Origin: an uncultured Bacteroidales bacterium
Lineage (GTDB): Bacteria; Bacteroidota; Bacteroidia; Bacteroidales; Bacteroidaceae
Assembly: GCA_902802285.1 (NCBI GenBank)
Contig: CADCLI010000021.1
Span: 1 to 39,193 of the forward strand
Direction: 5' to 3'
DNA length: 39,193 bases
Both the position numbers and the translations under genes were made by a program. Shown here one piece after another: positions 1 through 9,787 of the stretch. The notes below the pieces were generated by a model. It made no database searches. It was not told the DNA's origin and saw only the letters and a list, made by a program, of their open reading frames with translations. How positions within the stretch are numbered: the stretch's first letter is position 1; each line of letters starts with the position of its first letter.

Positions 1-429
1 TGTCAGATAACGGGTATACTGATTAATCTTCATACGACCGCTCTCACCCTCTTTCTGAAGCTTCTGGAAACTGGGAACTGCTATGGTAAGCAACTGCAGA
101 ACGATAGAAGCTGAGATGTAGGGCATAATACCCAATGCAAATATTGAAGCATTGGAGAAAGCGCCGCCTGAAAACATATCCAGCAGAGAAAGAAGACCTG
201 TGCTGGTCTGTCTCTGGAGATTGCTCAGCATATCGGCATCAACACCGGGAAGCAGGATATGTGATCCCAGACGATAAACTGCAATGAACAGCACCGTAGT
301 GAGAAGACGTTTCCTGAGATCCTCAATCTTTGAGATGTTCTTAAGGGTCTCCCAGTTCTTAATGACAACGTAGGCGACAAGAGCGACAACTACAAAGATT
401 ACGATGTATTTCAGAAGATTCTCATCCAT
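1..429 (-). CDS. secY: SecY, protein translocase channel subunit (N-terminal 143 codons; cut by window edge)
   Basis: SecY forms the inner-membrane channel for Sec-dependent export. The visible N-terminal part contains the family blocks KIEDLRKR, YRLGS, LLPGV, LLDMFSGGAFSNASIFALGIMPYISASI (residues about 87-113, paraphrased) and QKEGESGR. The ATG at 429 lies four bases after the rplO stop, in the usual end-of-spc-operon position. It is odd at its start: before the normal cytoplasmic segment ETLKNISKIEDL there is an extra hydrophobic stretch at about residues 5-23 (YIVIFVVVALVAYVVI) that I do not recall from Bacteroides SecY. No in-frame ATG, GTG or TTG lies at the usual start site; only an ATT aligns there. 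The C-terminal two thirds are outside the window. Confidence 0.95.
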   Translation of the reverse strand, partial: MDENLLKYIVIFVVVALVAYVVIKNWETLKNISKIEDLRKRLLTTVLFIAVYRLGSHILLPGVDADMLSNLQRQTSTGLLSLLDMFSGGAFSNASIFALGIMPYISASIVLQLLTIAVPSFQKLQKEGESGRMKINQYTRYLT

Positions 430-433
430 CTTA

Positions 434-880
434 TTAAAGTTTGATAGCGGTTCCACCTACAGCTTCGATGGCGGCGGTTGCACTCTTGGAGAATGCGTGA
501 GCTTCAACATCAACCTTCTTGGTAAGCTGACCTTTACCCAAAATCTTGACTAACTGCTTGGAAGAAACGAAACCGGCTGCTACGAGATCTGCAACAGTAA
601 CCTTCTCCAGGTTGTTCTTCTCAGCCAATGCCTGGATTATATCCAGATTGATAGCCTTGTATTCAACATGATTGATGTTCTTGAATCCGAATTTCGGAAC
701 AAGACGCTGAAGAGGCATCTGACCACCTTCAAAACCTATTTTTCTAGCATAACCGGAACGTGACTTGGCACCCTTGCTACCACGGGTAGAAGTACCGCCC
801 AGACCTGAACCAGGTCCGCGGCCGATTCTCTTACGTGAATGGGTTGAGCCCTCTGCCGGTTTCAATGTATTTAACTTCAT
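434..880 (-). CDS. rplO: 50S ribosomal protein L15
   Basis: L15 is a large-subunit protein that joins late in 50S assembly. The 148-residue product starts MKLNTLKPAEGSTHSRKR and carries the Gly/Arg-rich N-terminal extension (GRGPGSGLGGTSTRGSKG, residues about 19-36) that threads into 23S rRNA, followed by the globular domain ending AVGGTAIKL. An ATG three codons upstream is possible, but the internal ATG at 880 fits the family start. It sits between rpmD and secY with short gaps, as in nearly all bacteria. No anomaly is seen. Confidence 0.97.
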   Translation of the reverse strand: MKLNTLKPAEGSTHSRKRIGRGPGSGLGGTSTRGSKGAKSRSGYARKIGFEGGQMPLQRLVPKFGFKNINHVEYKAINLDIIQALAEKNNLEKVTVADLVAAGFVSSKQLVKILGKGQLTKKVDVEAHAFSKSATAAIEAVGGTAIKL

Positions 881-899
881 AGTTCTCAATTTTTAAAAG

Positions 900-1076
900 T
901 TAATCGATTACGGTCACCAGGTGATGAACCTTATTGATCATTCCTCTGATTGAAGCATTGTCCTCAACCTCAACGACTCTGTTGAGCTTACGGAGACCAA
1001 GTGCATCAAGAGTTCTACGCTGATCGACAGGAGCACCAATACGACTCTTTGTCTGTTTGATCTTAATTGTTGCCAT
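900..1076 (-). CDS. rpmD: 50S ribosomal protein L30
   Basis: L30 is a small 50S protein. The 58-residue product [16 protein letters not shown]... contains the family core KSRIG and [20 protein letters not shown] longer reading frame exists from 1124, but an AGGAGG ribosome-binding site at 1085-1090 points to the ATG at 1076, and the family start is at that place. The Shine-Dalgarno overlaps the end of rpsE, which suggests translational coupling with S5. Confidence 0.96.
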   Translation of the reverse strand: MATIKIKQTKSRIGAPVDQRRTLDALGLRKLNRVVEVEDNASIRGMINKVHHLVTVID

Positions 1077-1084
1077 ATCTGTAA

Positions 1085-1090
1085 CCTCCT
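1085..1090 (-). promoter_or_regulatory. Shine-Dalgarno of rpmD
   Basis: A perfect AGGAGG on the minus strand ends eight bases before the rpmD ATG at 1076. It rejects the longer in-frame start at 1124. Strong Shine-Dalgarno sites are uncommon in Bacteroidota, so this one is informative. Confidence 0.8.
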
Positions 1091-1599
1091 TATCCGTTAA
1101 ATACCTTACTGAGACTGATACCACGGTTCTGTGCTACAGTCTTGGCGTCACGCATCTCTGAGAGAGCCTTAAGAGTAGCCTTTACCAAATTGTGGGGGTT
1201 TGAAGAACCCTTAGACTTGGCCAGGACATCAGTAATACCAACACTCTCCAGAACGGCGCGCATAGCACCGCCTGCTACCACTCCGGTACCGGGAGCTGCG
1301 GGTTTCATGAAAACCTCAGCACCACCGTAACGGGCTGTCTGCTCGTGAGGAATTGTACCCTTAAGCACAGGAACCTTGATGAGTTCCTTCTTGGCAGCCT
1401 CAACGCCCTTGGCGATAGCTGCTGTAACCTCACTGGCCTTACCAAGACCGAGACCGATGATACCATTGCCGTCACCTACTACTACGATAGCGGCGAAACT
1501 GAATGTACGACCACCCTTTGTAACCTTAGTTACACGGTTGATAGCAACGAGCCTGTCTTTAAGCTCGACATCGTTTGTAACCTTAACTTTATTTGTCAT
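1090..1599 (-). CDS. rpsE: 30S ribosomal protein S5
   Basis: S5 helps build the decoding site and mRNA entry channel. The 169-residue protein shows the N-terminal double-stranded-RNA-binding fold with [21 protein letters not shown] at about residues 25-45, the loop region where spectinomycin-resistance changes are known in other bacteria, and the C-terminal domain with [15 protein letters not shown]. The spectinomycin loop looks like wild type. It lies between rplR and rpmD in the spc part of the operon. Confidence 0.97.
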   Translation of the reverse strand: MTNKVKVTNDVELKDRLVAINRVTKVTKGGRTFSFAAIVVVGDGNGIIGLGLGKASEVTAAIAKGVEAAKKELIKVPVLKGTIPHEQTARYGGAEVFMKPAAPGTGVVAGGAMRAVLESVGITDVLAKSKGSSNPHNLVKATLKALSEMRDAKTVAQNRGISLSKVFNG

Positions 1600-1611
1600 A
1601 GCAATCGTAGT

Positions 1612-1953
1612 TTAAAATGTGAGACCGCTCTTGCGTGCGGCATCAGCCAGTTCCTTAACTCTACCATGATACAGGAAACCGTTGCGGTCAAATACCACTG
1701 TGGTAATACCTGCCTCCTTGGCATTCTGTGCAATAAGCTCACCAACCTTGGCAGCCTGCTCCTTACCTGACATCTTAGCCATGCCAAGTGATGAAGCTGC
1801 AGCAAGAGTCTTACCGGCCAGGTCATCAATGATCTGAACGTAAATCTGCTTATTGCTTCTGAAAACGCTCATACGCGGACGCTCAGGAGTACCTGAAATC
1901 TTGTTGCGAACGCGGAACTTAATCTTATTTCGTCTTTCTGTTTTTGCTGACAT
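1612..1953 (-). CDS. rplR: 50S ribosomal protein L18
   Basis: L18 binds 5S rRNA in the central protuberance. The 113-residue product shows the basic N-terminus [18 protein letters not shown], the family block [20 protein letters not shown], and the C-terminal [26 protein letters not shown]. Length and motifs fit the bacterial family. Neighbours are rplF upstream and rpsE downstream, with short gaps that suggest co-transcription. Confidence 0.97.
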   Translation of the reverse strand: MSAKTERRNKIKFRVRNKISGTPERPRMSVFRSNKQIYVQIIDDLAGKTLAAASSLGMAKMSGKEQAAKVGELIAQNAKEAGITTVVFDRNGFLYHGRVKELADAARKSGLTF

Positions 1954-1976
1954 AATGTTACATCTTTAAATGTTAA

Positions 1977-2546
1977 TTACTTGGCAGCGGCTGACTTACC
2001 CGACTTGCGACGGAGTACCTCATCCACGAACTTGATACCCTTACCCTTGTAAGGCTCAGGCTTACGGAAAGAACGAATCTTGGCACATACCTGACCCAGA
2101 AGCTGCTTGTCGCAGGACTCCAGAGTGATGAGCGGGTTCTTATTTCTCTCTGACTTGGTCTCCACCTTTATCTCGGCGGGCAAAACCAATACAATTGAAT
2201 GAGAGTGAAGAAGTTCGAAAGTGATAACGTTGCCCTGGTTTGATACACGGTAACCTACACCTACGATTTCCATCTCTTTCTTATAACCTTCAGAAACACC
2301 AACAACCATGTTGTTTACCAGAGCGCGATAAAGGCCGTGGAAGGCATGACGCTGCTTGGGGTTGTCCTGAAGAGCATCGGGGTTCTCTTCAAGGGAGATG
2401 ACTCCGTTCTCGATTGACACTTTGATGGAAGGATCAATACTCTGTGACAGTGAGCCCTTGGGGCCTTTCACTGCAACCACGCCATCCTGAAATGTTACTG
2501 TAACACCTGCAGGGATATGAATAGGTAATTTTCCGATTCTTGACAT
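1977..2546 (-). CDS. rplF: 50S ribosomal protein L6
   Basis: L6 lies near the factor-binding region of the 50S subunit. The 189-residue protein starts MSRIGKLPIHIPAGVTV and has the two similar alpha/beta domains of L6. The C-terminal block PEPYKGKGIKFVDEVLRRKSGKSA is the rRNA-binding signature. An AAGGAG-like site precedes the ATG. Order rpsH-rplF-rplR is standard. Confidence 0.97.
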   Translation of the reverse strand: MSRIGKLPIHIPAGVTVTFQDGVVAVKGPKGSLSQSIDPSIKVSIENGVISLEENPDALQDNPKQRHAFHGLYRALVNNMVVGVSEGYKKEMEIVGVGYRVSNQGNVITFELLHSHSIVLVLPAEIKVETKSERNKNPLITLESCDKQLLGQVCAKIRSFRKPEPYKGKGIKFVDEVLRRKSGKSAAAK

Positions 2547-2562
2547 AGTATATCTCCTTCAA

Positions 2563-2958
2563 TTAATAGACGTAGCAAAGAACCTCACCACCAATCTTGA
2601 GTTGTGCGGCCTCCTTGTCTGTCATAACACCTTTTGATGTGGATATAATAGCTATACCCAAACCATTGATTACTCTCGGCATGTCACGATAACCGGTGTA
2701 CTGACGCAGACCGGGAGAAGAAATTCTCACCAGTTTCTTGATTGCGTTGCATTTGTTTTCCGGGTCGTATTTCAGAGCGACCTTGATGGTCCCCTGAGGT
2801 CCATCCTCCACGAACTTGTAGTTCAGGATGTAACCCTTCTCAAAAAGAATCTTTGTGATGTCTTTTTTGAGATTTGAGGCCGGTATCTCTACCACCTTGT
2901 GCTTTGCCTGAATGGCATTGCGCAGCCTCGTCAGATAATCTGCAATAGGATCTGTCAT
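2563..2958 (-). CDS. rpsH: 30S ribosomal protein S8
   Basis: S8 binds the central domain of 16S rRNA; in E. coli it also represses the spc operon by binding its mRNA near L5. The 131-residue product starts MTDPIADYLTRLRNA and ends with the signature STSKGVMTDKEAAQLKIGGEVLCYVY. An upstream in-frame ATG at 2994 would add 12 residues that do not look like S8, so the ATG at 2958 is chosen. Confidence 0.96.
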   Translation of the reverse strand: MTDPIADYLTRLRNAIQAKHKVVEIPASNLKKDITKILFEKGYILNYKFVEDGPQGTIKVALKYDPENKCNAIKKLVRISSPGLRQYTGYRDMPRVINGLGIAIISTSKGVMTDKEAAQLKIGGEVLCYVY

Positions 2959-3025
2959 AAAATTGTTTTTAAATTGATCAGGACTCCCTGACAATATTTA
3001 ATTAACACTCACTAGCTTTTTTGAA

Positions 3026-3325
3026 TTACCAGCTTGCCTTGCGTACGCCCGGGATCAGGCCCTGAGATGCCATCTCACGGAACTGAATACGGGAAAGACC
3101 AAACATACGGATGTAGCCTTTGGGACGTCCGGTCAGTTTGCAACGGTTGTGCTGACGGATAGGATTTGAGTTGTAGGGAAGATCCTGGAGCTTCTGAGCA
3201 GCCTCATAAGCGGCGGCAGGTTCACCGGTACGAACTATCTCCTTAAGAGCAGCACGCTTCTTTGCGTACTTGGCAGCCATCTTGGCACGCTTAACCTCGC
3301 GGGCCTTCATTGATTCTTTTGCCAT
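3026..3325 (-). CDS. rpsN: 30S ribosomal protein S14 (zinc-independent type)
   Basis: S14 is part of the 3' (head) domain of the 30S subunit. The 99-residue protein contains [20 protein letters not shown] and [27 protein letters not shown], the S14 signature. It lacks the paired CxxC motifs of zinc-binding S14, so it is the zinc-free (C-) form, and its length agrees with that longer form. It lies between rplE and rpsH as usual. Confidence 0.96.
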   Translation of the reverse strand: MAKESMKAREVKRAKMAAKYAKKRAALKEIVRTGEPAAAYEAAQKLQDLPYNSNPIRQHNRCKLTGRPKGYIRMFGLSRIQFREMASQGLIPGVRKASW

Positions 3326-3337
3326 ATCTCTACTTTA

Positions 3338-3892
3338 TTATTTTTCATTCTTGAACGGCAGACCGAACTCCTTGAGCAATGCGTAACCCTCCTCATCGGT
3401 CTTGGCAGATGTAACGAAGGTAATATTCATACCCAGGATGTGCGAAATGCTGTCGATGTTGATTTCGGGGAAGATAATCTGCTCCTGGATACCCAGTGAG
3501 TAGTTACCCATGCCGTCAAACTTACTCTCAATACCCTTGAAGTCACGAATACGGGGCAGAGCCACGCGGATGAGACGCTCAAGGAACTCATACATACGCT
3601 CACGGCGCAGTGTCACCATCACGCCGATAGGCATTTTCTTACGGAGCTTGAAGTTTGCGATATCTTTCTTTGATACTGTAGCGACTGCCTTCTGACCTGT
3701 GATAGTGGTAAGTTCAGCGATAGCGGTATCAATGATCTTCTTATCAGCAATGGCAAGCTTACCCATGCCTTGATTGATCACGATCTTCTTCAGGACAGGA
3801 ATCTGCATTGAAGAAGTATAGTGGAATTTCTCCTTAAGTGCCGGAGCGATACGCTCGGCATACTCTTTCTTAAGATTTGCAGTAGTGCTCAT
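3338..3892 (-). CDS. rplE: 50S ribosomal protein L5
   Basis: L5 binds 5S rRNA and contacts P-site tRNA and the 30S head. The 184-residue protein shows [15 protein letters not shown] near residues 32-46, the block [26 protein letters not shown], and the C-terminal [25 protein letters not shown]. Its ATG overlaps the rplX stop by one base (TAATG), which indicates translational coupling. Confidence 0.97.
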   Translation of the reverse strand: MSTTANLKKEYAERIAPALKEKFHYTSSMQIPVLKKIVINQGMGKLAIADKKIIDTAIAELTTITGQKAVATVSKKDIANFKLRKKMPIGVMVTLRRERMYEFLERLIRVALPRIRDFKGIESKFDGMGNYSLGIQEQIIFPEINIDSISHILGMNITFVTSAKTDEEGYALLKEFGLPFKNEK

Positions 3893-4212
3893 TACTTGAT
3901 CTCCTCTCCTGATTTCTTTGAATAACGTACGGTCTTACCCTCTGCGTCTTTCCTGCGACCGATACGGGCGGGTGCTCCTGTCTTGGGATCAACGGGGTTG
4001 AGGTTTGAAATGTGGATAGGCGCCTCCTGCTTGATGATGCCACCCTGAGGATTCTTGGCGCTGGGCTTGGTGTGCTTGGAGACGAAATTAACGCCTTCAA
4101 CAATGGCCCTCTGTTCCTTGACGAGCACCTTCAGCACCTTACCGGTCTTGCCTTTGTCCTCACCGGCATTGACATATACGGTGTCGTTCTTTTTAATATG
4201 TAACTTACTCAT
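3892..4212 (-). CDS. rplX: 50S ribosomal protein L24
   Basis: L24 is an early 50S assembly protein. The 106-residue protein has the KOW motif region [19 protein letters not shown] at residues about 8-26 and the block [14 protein letters not shown] typical of L24. Its stop codon shares one base with the rplE start. Bacteroidota L24 of this length is normal. Confidence 0.96.
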   Translation of the reverse strand: MSKLHIKKNDTVYVNAGEDKGKTGKVLKVLVKEQRAIVEGVNFVSKHTKPSAKNPQGGIIKQEAPIHISNLNPVDPKTGAPARIGRRKDAEGKTVRYSKKSGEEIK

Positions 4213-4232
4213 TACTCTTTACTTTTTTAAAG

Positions 4233-4598
4233 TTAAAGTACTTCAGGAGCCAATGAAACGACCTTCATGTTAACGGCGCGCAACTCACGTGCTACCGGAC
4301 CGAAGATACGGCTTCCCTTGATTTCGCCTGTATTAGCCAGAAGCACGCAGGCATTGTCGTCGAAACGGATATAAGAACCGTCAGCGCGACGGATCTCCTT
4401 CTTGGTACGAACTACCAGTGCCTTTGAAACGGTACCCTTCTTCATATCACTTGAAGGAATAACGCTCTTAACGGTAACCACGATGGTGTCACCTACAGTA
4501 GCGTAACGCTTCTTGGTTCCGCCAAGTACACGGATGCAGAGGCACTCCTTGGCGCCGCTGTTGTCACAAACTGTGAGTCTGGATTCTGTCTGTATCAT
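4233..4598 (-). CDS. rplN: 50S ribosomal protein L14
   Basis: L14 lies at the subunit interface and forms bridges to the 30S. The 121-residue protein starts [18 protein letters not shown], a highly conserved L14 start, and contains [27 protein letters not shown] and [13 protein letters not shown]. It begins two bases after rpsQ ends, so the two genes are tightly coupled. Confidence 0.98.
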   Translation of the reverse strand: MIQTESRLTVCDNSGAKECLCIRVLGGTKKRYATVGDTIVVTVKSVIPSSDMKKGTVSKALVVRTKKEIRRADGSYIRFDDNACVLLANTGEIKGSRIFGPVARELRAVNMKVVSLAPEVL

Positions 4599-4600
4599 GA

Positions 4601-4858
4601 TTACTTAGCCTTTTCAACGATTTCTTTTAATCTCCATCTCTTAGTCTTGCTCAGAGGACGGGTCTCCATGATGCGGACGGTATCGCCGATACCGCACTCG
4701 TTGTTCTCGTCATGAACATGGTACTTCTTTGTCTTGCGGACAAATTTACCATAGATAGGGTGCTTCTCCTTGAAGACAGACAGAACCACGATGGTCTTGT
4801 CCATCTTGTCGCTGATTACGACACCCTGGCGCTCTTTGCGCAAATTTCTATCATTCAT
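4601..4858 (-). CDS. rpsQ: 30S ribosomal protein S17
   Basis: S17 is a primary 16S rRNA-binding protein with an OB fold. The 85-residue product shows [19 protein letters not shown], the usual N-terminal block, and [20 protein letters not shown] near the C-terminus, which is the family signature. It sits between rpmC and rplN as expected. Confidence 0.97.
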   Translation of the reverse strand: MNDRNLRKERQGVVISDKMDKTIVVLSVFKEKHPIYGKFVRKTKKYHVHDENNECGIGDTVRIMETRPLSKTKRWRLKEIVEKAK

Positions 4859-4870
4859 AGAACCTGGTTT

Positions 4871-5065
4871 TTACTTGTTAAGTTCACGCTTTCTCAGCTC
4901 AGTCTTCATTCTGGCGATTGTCTTGCGGAGCTTGGCAATCTGAGAAGGATTCTCCAGCGGAGAAATGGCATGATTCAAACCCATCACCTTGTAGTTGGCT
5001 GACTCGGTCTCAATGCGCTCGATCAGCTCCTGAGTTGACAACTCTCTGATTTCTGAATTCTTCAT
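4871..5065 (-). CDS. rpmC: 50S ribosomal protein L29
   Basis: L29 sits near the exit of the polypeptide tunnel. The 64-residue product MKNSEIRELSTQELIERIETE has the two-helix plan of L29, with the C-terminal block PSQIAKLRKTIARMKTELRKREL. It is flanked by rplP and rpsQ, the standard order. Confidence 0.96.
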   Translation of the reverse strand: MKNSEIRELSTQELIERIETESANYKVMGLNHAISPLENPSQIAKLRKTIARMKTELRKRELNK

Positions 5066-5080
5066 AATGAACGGGCTTGA

Positions 5081-5512
5081 TTAGTTTTCATTCTTAAAAT
5101 CATAGTCACGTCTTACAACCAGCTTGGTTGTAACGGGAAGCTTCTGAGCGGCCAGACGGAGAGCCTCTTTGGCAACGGCAAAGGGTACGCCATCAGCCTC
5201 AATGATGATGCGTCCGGGAGTGATGGGGAATACGTAACCTTCTACGTCACCCTTACCTTTACCCATACGTACATCCAAAGGCTTCTTTGTAATAGGTTTG
5301 TCGGGGAAGATTCTGATCCAGATCTGACCCTGACGCTGCATGTAACGTGTTACTGCGACACGAGCTGCCTCAATCTGCCTACCGGTAATCCAGCAGGTAT
5401 CAAGAGACTTGATGCCGAATGAACCGAAAGCAAGCTGATTGCCACGCATGGCATTGCCCTTGCAGCGGCCTTTCTGCATTCTTCTGTATTTTGTCCTCTT
5501 AGGCTGTAACAT
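5081..5512 (-). CDS. rplP: 50S ribosomal protein L16
   Basis: L16 helps place A-site tRNA on the 50S. The 143-residue product starts [20 protein letters not shown] and carries [26 protein letters not shown] and the block [23 protein letters not shown]. The arginine in the [10 protein letters not shown] region corresponds to the ribosomal-oxygenase substrate loop region known in E. coli L16. It lies directly after rpsC. Confidence 0.97.
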   Translation of the reverse strand: MLQPKRTKYRRMQKGRCKGNAMRGNQLAFGSFGIKSLDTCWITGRQIEAARVAVTRYMQRQGQIWIRIFPDKPITKKPLDVRMGKGKGDVEGYVFPITPGRIIIEADGVPFAVAKEALRLAAQKLPVTTKLVVRRDYDFKNEN

Positions 5513-5547
5513 AATTCAATCTTAATGTTTCAGTTTGACAATTGCAA

Positions 5548-6267
5548 TCAGCGATTGCTTCTGTTTCTCTTCTTGAAGGGTTTTCCACCACGCTCGCCGC
5601 CACGGCTCATCTCCTTGGTCTGAGTGAAGTTGGGGGCAAGATCCTTCTTTCCATAAACCTCTCCACGGCAAATCCATACCTTGATTCCGTGAACACCAAC
5701 CTTGGTGATGGCACCTACCTGGCAGTAGTCAATATCGGCACGGAAAGTGTGCAGGGGGGTACGACCCTCCTTGTACATCTCAGAGCGTGCAATCTCAGCA
5801 CCGTTAAGACGGCCTGAAATCTGAACTTTGATACCCTCGGCACCCATACGCATGGTGTTCTGGATAGCCATCTTTATGGCACGGCGGTATGCGATTTTAC
5901 CTTCCACCTGACGGGCGATGTTATTAGCTACGATAACAGCGTCAAGTTCAGGCTTCTTAACCTCAAATATGTTGATCTGGATCTCCTTGTCGGTGATCTT
6001 CTTCAACTCCTCCTTAAGCTTGTCAACCTCAGAACCATTCTTACCGATGATCAGACCCGGACGGGCTGTGCATACGGTGATGGTAACGAGCTTGAGTGTA
6101 CGCTCAATGACAATACGGGATATGCTGGCCTTTGCCAGACGGGCATTCAGATACTTGCGGATCTCATTGTCCTCAACCAGACGCTCGTCATACTTGCCGA
6201 ACCAACTGGAATCCCAACCTCTGATAATTCCCAAACGGTTGCTAACCGGATTAACTTTCTGTCCCAT
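5548..6267 (-). CDS. rpsC: 30S ribosomal protein S3
   Basis: S3 lines the mRNA entry tunnel and has helicase-like function there. The 239-residue protein starts [20 protein letters not shown]. It contains a KH domain with [16 protein letters not shown] (GKNG as the GxxG loop, about residues 69-84) and the C-terminal block [22 protein letters not shown]. The basic tail ends KKRNRSNR. The gene begins three bases after rplV ends. Confidence 0.97.
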   Translation of the reverse strand: MGQKVNPVSNRLGIIRGWDSSWFGKYDERLVEDNEIRKYLNARLAKASISRIVIERTLKLVTITVCTARPGLIIGKNGSEVDKLKEELKKITDKEIQINIFEVKKPELDAVIVANNIARQVEGKIAYRRAIKMAIQNTMRMGAEGIKVQISGRLNGAEIARSEMYKEGRTPLHTFRADIDYCQVGAITKVGVHGIKVWICRGEVYGKKDLAPNFTQTKEMSRGGERGGKPFKKRNRSNR

Positions 6268-6270
6268 TTC

Positions 6271-6693
6271 TTACTCCTGATTGTCGTTAGTACTTGTTGC
6301 AGCTGCCTTGGTATCCACGAAAAGCGAAATATGATTGGAACGCTTGCGGATACGGTAACCTCTACCCTGCGGGGCGGGTCTCAATCTCTTAAGGGTTACA
6401 CCCTCGTCAACGTAAGCCTTGGTTACGAAAAGCTCGCCGGCCTCGGCCTTGCGCTCATTCTTCTGCTCCCAATTGGCAATAGCTGAACGAAGCACCTTCT
6501 CTACATCCTTAGAAGCAGCCTTATTTGAGTAACGCAGTGTGCCAAGTGCACGGTTAACCTCCATGCCGCGGATCATGTCTACAACAAGACGCATCTTGCG
6601 GGGTGATGAAGGAACATCGTTCAGTTTGGCAAAGTACTGGGTCTTCTTAGCCTCTTTTATCTTTTCGGCTGCCAAATGTTTTCTATTTCCCAT
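6271..6693 (-). CDS. rplV: 50S ribosomal protein L22
   Basis: L22 lines the exit tunnel through a long beta hairpin. The 140-residue product has an N-terminal extension ([17 protein letters not shown]) before the core [18 protein letters not shown], and the tunnel hairpin and end [22 protein letters not shown] at about residues 106-127. The Ser/Thr/Asn-rich C-terminal tail is a little longer than in E. coli. This fits Bacteroidota L22. Confidence 0.96.
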   Translation of the reverse strand: MGNRKHLAAEKIKEAKKTQYFAKLNDVPSSPRKMRLVVDMIRGMEVNRALGTLRYSNKAASKDVEKVLRSAIANWEQKNERKAEAGELFVTKAYVDEGVTLKRLRPAPQGRGYRIRKRSNHISLFVDTKAAATSTNDNQE

Positions 6694-6726
6694 TATCTTT
6701 ATTTATTTCAAAATAAACAATGAAGC

Positions 6727-6993
6727 TTATTTCCTGTTACCGGAATGGCCGCGGAAAGTACGGGTGGGGGCAAACTCGCCGAGCTTGTGTCCAACCATGT
6801 TCTCCGTGATGTAAACAGGGATAAACTTGTTACCATTATGAACTGCGATGGTATGGCCCACGAAGTCGGGGGATATCACCGATGCCCTAGCCCAAGTCTT
6901 AACAACAACCTTCTTGCCGCTTTCATTCATGGCAAGCACCTTGTCCTCGAGCTTCTTGTAAATATACGGACCTTTTTTAAGTGAACGTGTCAT
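6727..6993 (-). CDS. rpsS: 30S ribosomal protein S19
   Basis: S19 lies in the 30S head and contacts the P-site region. The 88-residue product starts [19 protein letters not shown] and carries [29 protein letters not shown] and [17 protein letters not shown], the S19 signature. It sits between rplB and rplV. Confidence 0.98.
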   Translation of the reverse strand: MTRSLKKGPYIYKKLEDKVLAMNESGKKVVVKTWARASVISPDFVGHTIAVHNGNKFIPVYITENMVGHKLGEFAPTRTFRGHSGNRK

Positions 6994-7012
6994 TTTGTAC
7001 TCAGGTTAAAAG

Positions 7013-7840
7013 TTATTTCTTATTGGCTCTCTCGATGATATACTTCGTTGAGCTCTTCTTGGGATGTCTGGTCTTGAGACCCTTAGCGTACAAGCCCTTG
7101 CGTGAACGCGGGTGTCCACCTGACTGACGGCCTTCACCACCACCCATCGGGTGATCGTGCGGGTTCATTACAACACCACGGTTGTGAGGACGACGTCCTA
7201 ACCAACGTGAACGGCCAGCCTTACCGGACTGCTCCAGAGCATGATCTGAATTGCCGACGCTGCCGATTGTAGCCTTGCAGGCTCCCAGTATTCTGCGAAC
7301 CTCACCTGAAGGAAGCTTGATTACACAGTAGTCACCTTCCTTAGAAGTCAGCTGGGCAAAATTTCCGGCTGAACGGACGAGAGCTGCACCCTGACCGGGA
7401 CGCAGTTCGATGTTGTGAATCACAGTACCTACGGGAATGTCCTTAAGTGCAAGAGCATTACCGATCTCAGGAGCTGCTTTCTCACCTGACATCAGTGTTG
7501 CGCCTACCTCAAGGCCGTTAGGTGCAATGATATACCTCTTCTCTCCGTCTGCATAGAACAACAGAGCGATACGTGCCGAACGGTTGGGATCGTACTCGAT
7601 TGTCTTAACAGTTGCCGGAACCCCATCCTTGTTTCTCTTGAAATCAATGATACGGAACTTACGCTTGTGACCACCGCCAATGTAGCGGGCAGTCATCTTA
7701 CCGTCGTTGTTACGACCGCCGGTAGCGAGTTTTCCGAATACAAGAGACTTTTCTGGTACCGATGCAGTAATCTCCTCGAAAGTACCAATAATCTTGTGTC
7801 TTTGACCCGGGGTTGTGGGTTTGAATTTACGTACTGCCAT
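7013..7840 (-). CDS. rplB: 50S ribosomal protein L2
   Basis: L2 is needed for subunit association and supports the peptidyl-transferase centre. The 275-residue protein has the OB-like N-terminal domain, the SH3-like domain with [22 protein letters not shown], and the C-terminal signature [17 protein letters not shown] with the conserved histidine near residue 230. Length is normal. It follows rplW and precedes rpsS. Confidence 0.98.
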   Translation of the reverse strand: MAVRKFKPTTPGQRHKIIGTFEEITASVPEKSLVFGKLATGGRNNDGKMTARYIGGGHKRKFRIIDFKRNKDGVPATVKTIEYDPNRSARIALLFYADGEKRYIIAPNGLEVGATLMSGEKAAPEIGNALALKDIPVGTVIHNIELRPGQGAALVRSAGNFAQLTSKEGDYCVIKLPSGEVRRILGACKATIGSVGNSDHALEQSGKAGRSRWLGRRPHNRGVVMNPHDHPMGGGEGRQSGGHPRSRKGLYAKGLKTRHPKKSSTKYIIERANKK

Positions 7841-7845
7841 TTCTA

Positions 7846-8139
7846 TTAAATGTTGCTATAAAAATCAATTGTATCACCCTCTTTCAGAGTTACGATAGCC
7901 TTCTTGTAGGCGTTGGCCTGGCCTTTCGAAAGACCTCTGCGGGTATAACGGGACTTGGTCTTGCCCATGTAGTAAGATGTATTGACATCAACCACAGTGA
8001 CATTATAAAGGTCCTCTATCTCCTTCTTAATCTCCAGTTTGTTGGCTTCAGGACGAACGATGAAACCGAACCTGTTGGGGAACTTCTCAGTAATGGAGTT
8101 CATTTTCTCCGTTACGAGGGGTTTAACTATATATCCCAT
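7846..8139 (-). CDS. rplW: 50S ribosomal protein L23
   Basis: L23 is at the tunnel exit and is the docking site for trigger factor and SRP. The 97-residue product starts [19 protein letters not shown] and ends [18 protein letters not shown], both very typical of Bacteroidales L23. A TTG two codons upstream would extend it, but an AGGAGG at 8147-8152 spaces correctly to the ATG at 8139. Confidence 0.97.
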   Translation of the reverse strand: MGYIVKPLVTEKMNSITEKFPNRFGFIVRPEANKLEIKKEIEDLYNVTVVDVNTSYYMGKTKSRYTRRGLSKGQANAYKKAIVTLKEGDTIDFYSNI

Positions 8140-8146
8140 GATCAAG

Positions 8147-8152
8147 CCTCCT
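8147..8152 (-). promoter_or_regulatory. Shine-Dalgarno of rplW
   Basis: A perfect AGGAGG on the minus strand lies seven bases before the rplW ATG at 8139 and touches the rplD stop codon. It decides the start against the TTG at 8145 and suggests coupling with L4 translation. Confidence 0.8.
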
Positions 8153-8778
8153 TATTCTAATATACCGTTGATGACATTAATCGCATTCTCAGTCATGACA
8201 AGAGCGTCAGCGTTCAGAATACTGTAAGTATTTACTGATGAAGCGTTGACGACCTTGGTACCCTGTAAATTACGGGCCGACAAAGATACGACATTATTGC
8301 TCTCGGGCAGGACAAACAAAGATTTCTTATCACAAACTTTAAGATTGTTTAAGATTTCTATGAAACTCTTGGTCTTGGGAGCCTCGAATGTGAAGTCCTC
8401 AACTACTATAAGAGCGTTCTCCTGTACCTTATATGAAAGAGCTGACTTGCGTGCAAGCTGTTTCTCTTTCTTATTTACCTTGAAGCTGTAATCGCGTGGT
8501 TTGGGACCGAATACGCGGGCACCACCTACCAGTACAGGTGAATTGATATCACCACGACGGGCACCGCCACCACCTTTCTGGCGACCAAGTTTCTTGGTTG
8601 AGCCACTGATTTCACTTCTTTCCTTTGACTTATGCGTACCCTGACGCTGGTTGGCCATGAACTGCTTCACATCCAGGTAGATGGAGTGATCGTTGGGCTC
8701 AATGCCGAAAATAGCATCGTTAAGGACTACCTTTCTGCCGGTATCCTCACCTTTTATATTTAATACACTGATTTCCAT
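8152..8778 (-). CDS. rplD: 50S ribosomal protein L4
   Basis: L4 reaches into the exit tunnel; in E. coli it also represses the S10 operon. The 208-residue protein has the long basic tunnel loop at about residues 45-100 ([22 protein letters not shown]) and ends with the nucleotide-like fold common to L4. The tunnel-lining part [15 protein letters not shown] is intact, with no visible macrolide-resistance deletion. Its start overlaps the rplC stop by one base. Confidence 0.97.
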   Translation of the reverse strand: MEISVLNIKGEDTGRKVVLNDAIFGIEPNDHSIYLDVKQFMANQRQGTHKSKERSEISGSTKKLGRQKGGGGARRGDINSPVLVGGARVFGPKPRDYSFKVNKKEKQLARKSALSYKVQENALIVVEDFTFEAPKTKSFIEILNNLKVCDKKSLFVLPESNNVVSLSARNLQGTKVVNASSVNTYSILNADALVMTENAINVINGILE

Positions 8779-9395
8779 TACCTCAAGATTGAAACGATTG
8801 AACCTTTATAACCCGGAATAGAACCCTTGATAAGAAGAAGGTTGTGCTCCGGAATAACCTTAAGAACCTGAAGGTTCTGAGTAGTCACCTGCTGAGTACC
8901 CATATGACCGGCCATACGCATGCCCTTGAAAACCTTAGCGGGATAAGAGCAGGCACCGATTGAACCGGGCTTACGTCCGCGGTTATGCTGACCATGGGTC
9001 TGCTGACCTACGCCACCGAATCCGTGTCTCTTAACGACACCCTGGTAACCATGACCTTTTGATACTGCAACAACGTCAACAAAGTTTGCGTCGTTGAACA
9101 ACTCGACGGTAATAACATCACCCAGATTGAGTGCACCGTCAAAATCCTTGAACTCGGCCAAGTGTCTCTTGGGAGTTACACCAGCTTTCTTGAAGTGTCC
9201 CATCAGAGGAGCAGAAGTATTTTTCTCCTTAGCATCCTCGAATCCGAGCTGAACAGCCTCATAGCCATCCTTCTCAACACTCTTGATCTGAGTAACCACG
9301 CAAGGACCTGCTTCGATAACGGTGCATGGAACATTCTTTCCATCAGCACCGAAGACCGATGTCATACCGATCTTTTTTCCTAATAATCCTGGCAT
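8778..9395 (-). CDS. rplC: 50S ribosomal protein L3
   Basis: L3 starts 50S assembly and reaches the peptidyl-transferase centre through its central loop. The 205-residue protein starts [16 protein letters not shown] and has the loop [20 protein letters not shown] at about residues 124-143, with the Gln in the HGQ context that is methylated in other bacteria. It is co-directional with rpsJ and coupled to rplD by a TAATG overlap. Confidence 0.97.
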   Translation of the reverse strand: MPGLLGKKIGMTSVFGADGKNVPCTVIEAGPCVVTQIKSVEKDGYEAVQLGFEDAKEKNTSAPLMGHFKKAGVTPKRHLAEFKDFDGALNLGDVITVELFNDANFVDVVAVSKGHGYQGVVKRHGFGGVGQQTHGQHNRGRKPGSIGACSYPAKVFKGMRMAGHMGTQQVTTQNLQVLKVIPEHNLLLIKGSIPGYKGSIVSILR

Positions 9396-9447
9396 TTCAA
9401 ATATTAATTAAGTTACTGTAAAAAAATTTGTTTCACTCACTTTTGCA

Positions 9448-9753
9448 TCAAACCTTGATCTCAACCTCAACACCGCTGGGGAGTTCGAGTTTCATCAGAG
9501 CGTCAACTGTCTTGGCAGTTGAACTGTAGATGTCAATCAGTCTCTTGAATGAAGAGAGCTGGAACTGCTCACGTGACTTCTTGTTTACGAAAGTTGAACG
9601 GTTAACAGTAAAGATACGCTTGTGTGTGGGAAGTGGAATAGGTCCGCTTACGATAGCACCTGTAGCCTTTACGGTTTTGACGATCTTCTCTGCTGACTTG
9701 TCTACGAGATTGTGGTCGTAAGACTTCAGTTTGATTCTGATTTTCTGACTCAT
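9448..9753 (-). CDS. rpsJ: 30S ribosomal protein S10
   Basis: S10 is a 30S head protein; in E. coli it also works as NusE in antitermination. The 101-residue protein [20 protein letters not shown] contains [28 protein letters not shown], the S10 signature. The Val-Lys-Arg loop region ([11 protein letters not shown]), where tetracycline-class changes are known, looks normal. A 95-base gap with a strong hairpin separates it from fusA. Confidence 0.98.
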   Translation of the reverse strand: MSQKIRIKLKSYDHNLVDKSAEKIVKTVKATGAIVSGPIPLPTHKRIFTVNRSTFVNKKSREQFQLSSFKRLIDIYSSTAKTVDALMKLELPSGVEVEIKV

Positions 9754-9787
9754 TGTTTAAGTTTTAATTGTTATTATTCATTTTCCG

